The notes under the pieces: generated by a model
Told to the model about the DNA's origin: nothing
The model's database searches: none
Seen by the model: the letters and a program-made list of their open reading frames with translations, nothing else
Translations under genes and position numbers: made by a program
Shown here: in pieces, positions 1 through 3,612 of the stretch
Layout: every line of letters starts with the position of its first letter
How positions within the stretch are numbered: position 1 is the first letter of the stretch
Assembly: GCA_030612785.1 (NCBI GenBank)
Contig: JAUWNF010000163.1
Location: 1 to 7,267, forward strand
DNA: 7,267 nt
Source: Phycisphaerales bacterium
Lineage (GTDB): Bacteria > Planctomycetota > Phycisphaerae > UBA1845
Direction: 5' to 3'

Positions 1-116
1 TGAAACGGACGGGGATGAAATGGGATACCGAGAACGCCGCCGCCATGATGAATCTGGTCGCCTTACGGGAGAGCGGACAGTGGCGTGCCTACTGGGACAA
101 CCGAAAATGCGCCTGA
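1..116 (+). CDS. C-terminal end of an ISKra4-like transposase (5' part lies outside the window)
   Basis: An open frame enters from the left edge and ends at TGA 114-116. The 37 visible residues contain TGMKWDTENAAAMMNLVALR followed by ESGQWRAYWDNR. This matches my recollection of ISKra4-family transposase C-termini: a GM(R/K)W motif, then an Ala-rich helix ending in LRAL or similar, then a short segment ending in W-x-x-(F/Y)W. The catalytic residues would lie upstream and cannot be seen, so it is not possible to say whether the element is intact. The right end of the insertion sequence should lie between the stop and the gene at 247, but I could not define a terminal repeat without the left end. 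Family assignment rests on a short C-terminal match and is moderate. Confidence 0.6.
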   Translation, partial: KRTGMKWDTENAAAMMNLVALRESGQWRAYWDNRKCA

Positions 117-184
117 TGCCAAAATCGCTGGCCAGACCCGATGTTAACGGCTGTCGACCCTGAGTGGCCGCATTGGCGCCGCCG

Positions 185-193
185 TGGTATGCT
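185..193 (+). promoter_or_regulatory. candidate extended -10 promoter of the effector-like gene
   Basis: The bases TGGTATGCT fit an extended -10 element (TGn followed by a TATAAT-like hexamer). No convincing -35 box sits 16-18 bases upstream. Transcription would start near 200, leaving a leader of about 47 bases before the ATG at 247. If real, it excludes the upstream ATG at 184 as the start codon. It also places the promoter outside the transposase reading frame, so the gene would not depend on read-through from the insertion sequence. Confidence 0.3.
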
Positions 194-233
194 CTGGCAC
201 GTGTGCTATGCCCGCGCAAGCGTTGCTTTCATT

Positions 234-240
234 GGAGAAG
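234..240 (+). promoter_or_regulatory. ribosome binding site that decides the start at 247
   Basis: GGAGAAG is a good Shine-Dalgarno sequence. Its GGAG core ends nine bases before the ATG at 247. The frame is open further upstream with ATGs at 184 and 208, but neither has such a site, and their extra residues do not resemble the lysine-rich N-terminus that begins at 247. Confidence 0.7.
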
Positions 241-246
241 CATGCC

Positions 247-1494
247 ATGTCCAAGAAGAAGGCACCAACAAACAAGGCGGCGGCTGTCCGCGACTACCTT
301 GCGCGCCACCCGAAGGCTAAGCCCCAGGCGGCCGCACATGCCTTGAGTGAGCAGGGCATCGAGGTCACCGCTAAGTATGTTTCCTCGACAAAGGGCAGGG
401 CAAAGAAACGGAAGCCCGCAGCTAAGAAGCGCGCCAGCAAGAAAGCCGGCGCGGCAACGTCACCGAAGGGGCAGCGCCCGTATCCGCAGCGCACCCTTGA
501 AGAGGCCCTCGTCATCCCCCAGGCGATCCGCGACAAGAACAACGGCAACCCCTGGCAGAGCGACGAGGTCGCAAAGGCCTCGCTCGGTGTTAGCAAGAAG
601 AATAACCGCTTTTTCTACGCTGCCGCCGCTTCCCGCGACTACGGTCTCACGCTTGGAAGTCGCGACACCGAGAAGATCGAATTGGCCGAACTCGGCAGGC
701 GCATTGTATTCGCCGGCGCCGAGGAGGAGCGCCGACAAGCGAAGATCGACGCATTTCTCGGCATCGACATCTTCAAGAAGGTCTTCACCCATTATGGCGG
801 CAGCAAGCTCCCCGCCGACGAGTTCGTGAGGAACACGCTTCAACGTGAGTTCGACCTGGACCCCGACTTCCACACTGAGTTCCTGAAGATTTTCAAGGCG
901 AACTGCAAGTACCTTCAAATCGCAGAGGGGCTTGAGGACGATGAGCGAATCAAGCCGAAGCAGACTGACGTTGAAGTCTCTGATGTGCGTGTCGTCGGTC
1001 AGCCCAAAGGCAAGTTTGATCGAACGGCTTTTGTGATTATGCCATTTGTCGAGAAGGGCGCACAGCCACGCCCAAGTGGCTTCTTTACGGAAGTGCTCGA
1101 CACATTGATCACACCCGCGGGCAATAACGCGGGATTCGCAGTTGAGACGGCAGAGCAAAAGGGTAGCGATATTATTCACTCAACCATAATCGACAAGCTG
1201 CTAAGCGCAGATTTGGTCATTGCCGACCTGACAGATCACAACCCAAACGTGCTTTTTGAACTTGGCATCCGGCTCGCAAAAGAACTGCCAGTAGCGTTGA
1301 TCAAATCTGAAGGAACGGGAGCGATCTTCGACGTTGACAATCTGATGCGTGTATTGTCCTACCGCCCGAATCTGTGGCCGACGACTGTTAACACCGATCT
1401 CCCCAAACTCAGCGACCACATCAAGACCGCTTGGGACAATAGAGACACGCATGCAAATTACATGCAGGTCCTTACGGGACGGACACGCCCATAA
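247..1494 (+). CDS. HTH-like protein with C-terminal nucleoside-deoxyribosyltransferase/TIR-like domain
   Basis: The product has 415 residues. Residues 11-50 (starting AAAVRDYLARHPKAKP, ending VTAKYVSSTKGR) look like a small helix-turn-helix fold. Residues 51-80 form a Lys/Arg/Ala-rich linker suited to nucleic acid binding. Residues 83-230 are a helical domain, perhaps winged-helix, that I do not recognise with certainty. Residues 257-400 form a Rossmann-like domain: strand AFVIMPF (261-267), then GSDIIHSTIIDKLLSADLVIADL (306-328), then NPNVLFELG (332-340). In the nucleoside 2-deoxyribosyltransferase/TIR-like superfamily the glutamate of this motif, here E338, is the catalytic residue, and relatives cleave N-glycosidic bonds of nucleosides or NAD. 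The protein has no signal peptide or membrane helix and is likely cytosolic. It stands alone beside an insertion-sequence end, with a 23-base tail-to-tail overlap with a small minus-strand ORF. A role as an NAD- or nucleotide-degrading defence effector is inference; the domain call is fairly secure. Confidence 0.85.
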   Translation: MSKKKAPTNKAAAVRDYLARHPKAKPQAAAHALSEQGIEVTAKYVSSTKGRAKKRKPAAKKRASKKAGAATSPKGQRPYPQRTLEEALVIPQAIRDKNNGNPWQSDEVAKASLGVSKKNNRFFYAAAASRDYGLTLGSRDTEKIELAELGRRIVFAGAEEERRQAKIDAFLGIDIFKKVFTHYGGSKLPADEFVRNTLQREFDLDPDFHTEFLKIFKANCKYLQIAEGLEDDERIKPKQTDVEVSDVRVVGQPKGKFDRTAFVIMPFVEKGAQPRPSGFFTEVLDTLITPAGNNAGFAVETAEQKGSDIIHSTIIDKLLSADLVIADLTDHNPNVLFELGIRLAKELPVALIKSEGTGAIFDVDNLMRVLSYRPNLWPTTVNTDLPKLSDHIKTAWDNRDTHANYMQVLTGRTRP

Positions 1495-1714
1495 TATAGC
1501 ACACACCGAACCCTGAAGCCCCCGTTGCTCCGGGCCTGATTCGCGTCACCGCCTCGGTCGCAACAATCTGGCTCTTCCTCACGCCGACGAGCTTCGTCTG
1601 AACGATCGCGCGAATCTCATCAGCGCAGATCGCAGCGGTCATGAGGGCTTCGGAGAGTTGTTCGGCCAGATCCGCGAGTCGTTGGGGCTTCTCCTGAACC
1701 ATGGTGGTCTTCAT
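1472..1714 (-). CDS. small hypothetical protein, 80 residues
   Basis: The frame starts at an ATG (1714-1712) and ends at 1472, inside the last codons of the convergent effector-like gene. Roughly the first 62 codons show strong G/C preference at third positions, as real genes here do, and encode a helical, leucine- and alanine-rich segment (RLADLAEQLSEALMTAA, then KLVGVRKSQIVATEAVTRI). The last 18 or so residues are Gly-rich and may be read-through past a lost original end. There is no clear ribosome binding site for the ATG at 1714 or for the second ATG at 1702. No family is recognised. It could be a real small protein, or a fragment truncated when the neighbouring gene arrived. Confidence 0.4.
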   Translation of the reverse strand: MKTTMVQEKPQRLADLAEQLSEALMTAAICADEIRAIVQTKLVGVRKSQIVATEAVTRIRPGATGASGFGVCYIMGVSVP

Positions 1715-1740
1715 CTGTCGGCCGCAGATGGCGGGACTAC

Positions 1741-1775
1741 CATGCCTGCGCATCGCTACGCTCCGCTTAGGCATG
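1741..1775. repeat. inverted repeat with CATGCCT / AGGCATG arms
   Basis: CATGCCT at 1741-1747 is the exact reverse complement of AGGCATG at 1769-1775, with 21 bases between. The spacer has loosely mirrored GCG and CGC stretches. Short palindromes of this kind, built on CATGCC...GGCATG, recall dispersed intergenic repeats of planctomycete genomes, from memory. It could fold in RNA from either strand, but there is no T-run to make it a terminator. Confidence 0.5.
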
Positions 1776-1797
1776 CCACCCAACGCTAAACACGTAC

Positions 1798-1812
1798 CCG
1801 GCGAGACGCCGG
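1798..1812. repeat. perfect 6-bp hairpin CCGGCG-AGA-CGCCGG
   Basis: The arms CCGGCG (1798-1803) and CGCCGG (1807-1812) pair perfectly around the three-base loop AGA. On the minus strand it lies just behind the stop codon of the aldehyde dehydrogenase relic (1818-1816), so it could be that gene's old terminator hairpin. There is no T-tract. It may equally be part of a dispersed GC-rich repeat. Confidence 0.45.
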
Positions 1813-1815
1813 CCG

Positions 1816-1932
1816 CTACAGGTCGAACTTGATTCCCTGGGCCAGGGGGGGTTCCTTGGACCAGTTGTTGGAGTTGGTCTGGCGGCGCATGTAGGCCTTC
1901 CAGGCGTCGGAGCCGGATTCGCGCCCGCCGCC
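1816..1932 (-). pseudogene. 3' end relic of an ALDH7-type (antiquitin) aldehyde dehydrogenase
   Basis: Reading the minus strand from 1932, 38 codons encode GGGRESGSDAWKAYMRRQT, then a short variable stretch, then PLAQGIKFDL and TAG (1818-1816). This closely matches the C-terminus of ALDH7/antiquitin, the alpha-aminoadipic semialdehyde (piperideine-6-carboxylate) dehydrogenase of lysine breakdown. That family ends in GGGRESGSDAWKQYMRRST followed by LPLAQGIKF. Such enzymes have about 500 residues, so over 90 percent is missing. Neither the Rossmann part nor the catalytic cysteine is anywhere in the window. The upstream codons (1933-2043) do not match the family, and the break falls at the first glycines of the motif. 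The frame is intact and the codon use normal, so the loss may be fairly recent. The relic cannot be an active enzyme. Confidence 0.8.
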
Positions 1933-2043
1933 GGGGTTCGGCGGGCCGATCACGGGGTTCCGCGGACGGTCCCGGACGGCGGCGGCGGTTCCCGCGGAGC
2001 CGGGTACACAACGCTCGCACGAACTGCCGAAACGTCCGCTCGG

Positions 2044-3081
2044 TCACCGGCCGCAGCACTTCTTGTACTTGTGGCCGCTGCCGCACGGGCATCGGTCGTT
2101 GCGGCCGACGGTGAGCGCCTCGCGGCGCATCGGCGTCGCTCGCCAGCCATCCGACGCATCGGGCACCTGCTTCCTTCGCCGCCGAAACAGGCCTCGCCCA
2201 CGGCGACGCGGCGGCTCTACGAACATGTCGCAAAGATCGTTGATGCCCTCTTCGCTGCCCAGGTCAAACTCACGCAGTTCGAGCACGACGGGTTCGTCTT
2301 CTCTCCCCTTCTCCATCTCGTCCGGGTCCATCTTGGGCAGAAGATCGATCTGTCCGTTGGATTCGGCACGGGCCTCGAGCAAACACTCGATCGCCCCGCG
2401 CACGAGATTCCGCCGAAGCTCTTTGTTTACCTGCCGCGCGTCGCGGGCATGCTTGAGTACGGCGTGCCAGTGGGGCACGGCTTCCAAAGGTCGGCCCACC
2501 TCGACGAGTAGTTGTCCGAACATGGCGTGTGCTTCGATGTCCTCGGGATCGAGTTCGATCGCACGCTCGTAGGCCGTCTCGGAACGTTCGTTTTGGCCGG
2601 CATGGCTGTAGAGATTCCCCAATCTAACCCACAGAAACGCCCGCTCGGGCTCGCGGTCGATCAACCCCTTGAGATGAGCCTCGCCGTCCGTCGTGTACCG
2701 GAAGGTTTGTTTGTCGAATGTCGCGGTGCATCCGAGGATGAGCGGTACATCCTCTATTTCGGCCAGGGCTGCGACCGTCAGCGCGGTGAGGTACATGACG
2801 GTTTCAGGTGGAAACTCCCACGGTCCGCCAGCGTCACACTCTCGGCACCGAAAATACCCGGTGAAACCAACGGCTTCTACCATGGCGCTTTGGTCGGGCG
2901 ACTTTGCGACCGTCGGGTCGAGCGTCACCGTGCCGACGTTGTAACTCCCGCACGCGCCGCACGCACCGCAGACCAGCGGCAGAGGCTTCTCGACGCGTGG
3001 CGCGTCGTTGACGTTGAAATGACGCTGCGAGGAAGCGCGACGGGACGGGGTGGAGCGATGTGGTTTCATCTTCCGTGACAT
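2044..3081 (-). CDS. zinc-ribbon, TPR and SEC-C motif protein
   Basis: The product has 345 residues and starts at the ATG at 3081, after a G-rich ribosome binding site. The first 30 residues are basic and probably disordered. Cysteines 38, 41 and 44 together with C79-x-x-C82 look like a zinc ribbon. Residues 145-214 form two tetratricopeptide units (WVRLGNLYSHAGQNERSETA, then a second one from 181). An acidic stretch and an Arg-rich stretch (291-303) follow. The protein ends in a textbook SEC-C motif, GRNDRCPCGSGHKYKKCCGR, with C331, C333, C342 and C343 as zinc ligands. SEC-C is the zinc-binding tail first known from SecA, which contacts SecB and ribosomes, and it occurs at the end of many unrelated proteins as a binding module. 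A scaffold or adaptor role is likely; the client is unknown. No operon partner is evident, since the ALDH7 relic follows directly. Confidence 0.9.
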   Translation of the reverse strand: MSRKMKPHRSTPSRRASSQRHFNVNDAPRVEKPLPLVCGACGACGSYNVGTVTLDPTVAKSPDQSAMVEAVGFTGYFRCRECDAGGPWEFPPETVMYLTALTVAALAEIEDVPLILGCTATFDKQTFRYTTDGEAHLKGLIDREPERAFLWVRLGNLYSHAGQNERSETAYERAIELDPEDIEAHAMFGQLLVEVGRPLEAVPHWHAVLKHARDARQVNKELRRNLVRGAIECLLEARAESNGQIDLLPKMDPDEMEKGREDEPVVLELREFDLGSEEGINDLCDMFVEPPRRRGRGLFRRRRKQVPDASDGWRATPMRREALTVGRNDRCPCGSGHKYKKCCGR

Positions 3082-3087
3082 GCGAAG

Positions 3088-3093
3088 CCCCCC
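3088..3093 (-). promoter_or_regulatory. G-rich ribosome binding site of the SEC-C gene
   Basis: On the minus strand GGGGGG lies six bases before the ATG at 3081. The next in-frame ATG (3069) has its only purine stretch one base away, which is too close, so 3081 is the better start. Confidence 0.45.
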
Positions 3094-3122
3094 ATATGCG
3101 GAACCGTGTAATCCGAGCGCCG

Positions 3123-3131
3123 ACTATACCA
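3123..3131 (-). promoter_or_regulatory. candidate extended -10 promoter of the SEC-C gene
   Basis: Read on the minus strand this is TGGTATAGT: the TGn extension plus a hexamer matching TATAAT at five of six positions. Transcription would start near 3116, giving a leader of about 35 bases. No clear -35 box is seen, which is usual for extended -10 promoters. It resembles the TGGTATGCT before the gene at 247. Confidence 0.4.
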
Positions 3132-3226
3132 TGCTCACCGTCCAGTGCTACCGTGAACCTGGCGCCTTGCTTGGCGACCCCTGTCCCCAAGGGATTCGAT
3201 ACCTGTGAGATTCTCCGGTATCCTCG

Positions 3227-3343
3227 TGCATCCGCGATGATTGTCTCGAAACGCGCCACGATGTCCGGCTGGTGTTGATCCAGGTACTCGCGAACCCGGC
3301 TGTTGGCCAGCAGGGCACGCGCGTAGATAGCCGGCCGCAGCAA
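3227..3343 (-). pseudogene. possible decayed coding fragment
   Basis: On the minus strand about 39 codons from 3343 read RPAIYARALLANSRVREYLD and continue with a plausible amphipathic segment ending ETIIADAR, with strong third-position G/C bias. The bias fades after that, although the frame stays open into the SEC-C gene. The frame has no credible start, only a TTG, and is cut on its upstream side by the dispersed repeat at 3347-3385. It may be the remains of a gene once broken by the repeat, or chance. No family is recognised. Confidence 0.25.
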
Positions 3344-3346
3344 GTC

Positions 3347-3385
3347 GATCGTGAGTATTGTCCGAACCGCGACCGTGAGGGAGCG
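3347..3385 (+). repeat. dispersed repeat, copy 1 (39 bp, uninterrupted)
   Basis: The unit begins GATCGTG, has the core CCGAACCGCGACCGTGAGGG (3362-3381) and ends AGCG. It matches copy 2 at 37 of 39 positions once the insertion in copy 2 is removed; the differences are at 3354 and 3360. The core resembles a dispersed repeat known to me from planctomycete genomes, often mistranslated as NRDREGA or HGRGSD peptides. Confidence 0.7.
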
Positions 3386-3409
3386 ACCTGCTCGCCTGGA
3401 TCATCCGAA

Positions 3410-3522
3410 GATCGTGTGTATTATCCGAACCGCGACCGTAACAGGCTGTCGGAATAACCCGGGAGGCCGGCGTTGTCGAGAAAGAACCGGGCTGATTATT
3501 CCGACAGCCTGGTGAGGGAGCG
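3410..3522 (+). repeat. dispersed repeat, copy 2, split by an insertion
   Basis: Bases 3410-3439 match the first 30 bases of copy 1 with two differences, and 3514-3522 (GAGGGAGCG) match its last nine exactly. Copy 2 starts 63 bases after copy 1. The 74 bases at 3440-3513 that separate the halves are the inverted-repeat element described next. Confidence 0.7.
3440..3513. mobile_element. small MITE-like element with 16-bp perfect terminal inverted repeats
   Basis: CAGGCTGTCGGAATAA (3442-3457) is the exact reverse complement of TTATTCCGACAGCCTG (3496-3511). Inner CCCGG and CCGGG arms allow a longer hairpin with a four-base bulge. The element lies exactly inside the second copy of the 39-bp repeat. 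Removing 3440-3513 restores the repeat, either with a two-base GT target duplication (3438-3439 and 3512-3513) or without any duplication if the element ends in AACAGG and CCTGGT. It has no coding capacity, so a transposase would have to act in trans. It could instead be a mobile palindrome of the REP type. Confidence 0.65.
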
Positions 3523-3612
3523 TGAACCAAGACCTCCACGCTTCCCCCGCGGCACCGACTTGACTAACCTGCGCGGGGTAAGCGTTAGGTCACCGGTGCG
3601 GGTTGTGACGCC

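Larger units (their letters stand above)
1715..2043. other. gene-poor spacer with palindromes and a gene relic
   Basis: This stretch between the small ORF and the SEC-C gene carries two palindromic repeats (1741-1775 and 1798-1812) and the 3' end of a lost aldehyde dehydrogenase gene (1816-1932). Bases 1933-2043 stay open on the minus strand, in frame with both the SEC-C stop and the relic. They encode a low-complexity Pro/Gly/Arg stretch that I do not recognise. Longer minus-strand frames through here are Arg/Pro-rich and look like chance openings in GC-rich DNA. Confidence 0.6.
3082..3612. other. intergenic region of about 530 bases between divergent genes
   Basis: No intact gene is supported here. 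The region contains, in order, the SEC-C leader and promoter candidate, a short minus-strand stretch with coding-like bias, two copies of a 39-bp repeat, a small inverted-repeat element inside the second copy, and the leader of the DUF2079 gene. A TTGACT at 3560-3565 could be a -35 box for that gene, but no matching -10 follows at normal spacing. Confidence 0.6.

Noticed and set aside
460..1179. Minus-strand open frame of 239 codons inside the effector-like gene.
   Set aside because: It lies fully opposite a gene with clear domain motifs, and its protein shows no recognisable family.
1715..2233. The minus-strand frame of the small 80-residue ORF stays open far upstream, which would make a 253-residue protein.
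   Set aside because: The upstream part is Arg/Pro-rich, runs through a palindromic repeat, the ALDH7 relic and the end of the SEC-C gene in other frames, and has no ribosome binding site. Only the part from 1714 down has coding character.
2512..3078. Plus-strand frame of 188 codons opposite the SEC-C gene.
   Set aside because: The minus strand has zinc-ribbon, TPR and SEC-C motifs, so this is a shadow frame in GC-rich DNA.
3496..3511. The inverted repeat at 3442-3511 as a transcription terminator.
   Set aside because: There is no T-run after the stem on either strand, no gene ends next to it, and it cleanly splits a second repeat, which fits insertion better.
3135..3539. Minus-strand frame with the repeated peptide GRGSDNTHD, which looks like a repeat protein.
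   Set aside because: The repetition comes from the 39-bp DNA repeats and the frame crosses the inverted-repeat element. It is a known kind of false gene in repeat DNA.
3560..3565. TTGACT as a -35 box for the DUF2079 gene.
   Set aside because: No acceptable -10 hexamer lies 16-18 bases downstream; the nearest candidates match at only a few positions.
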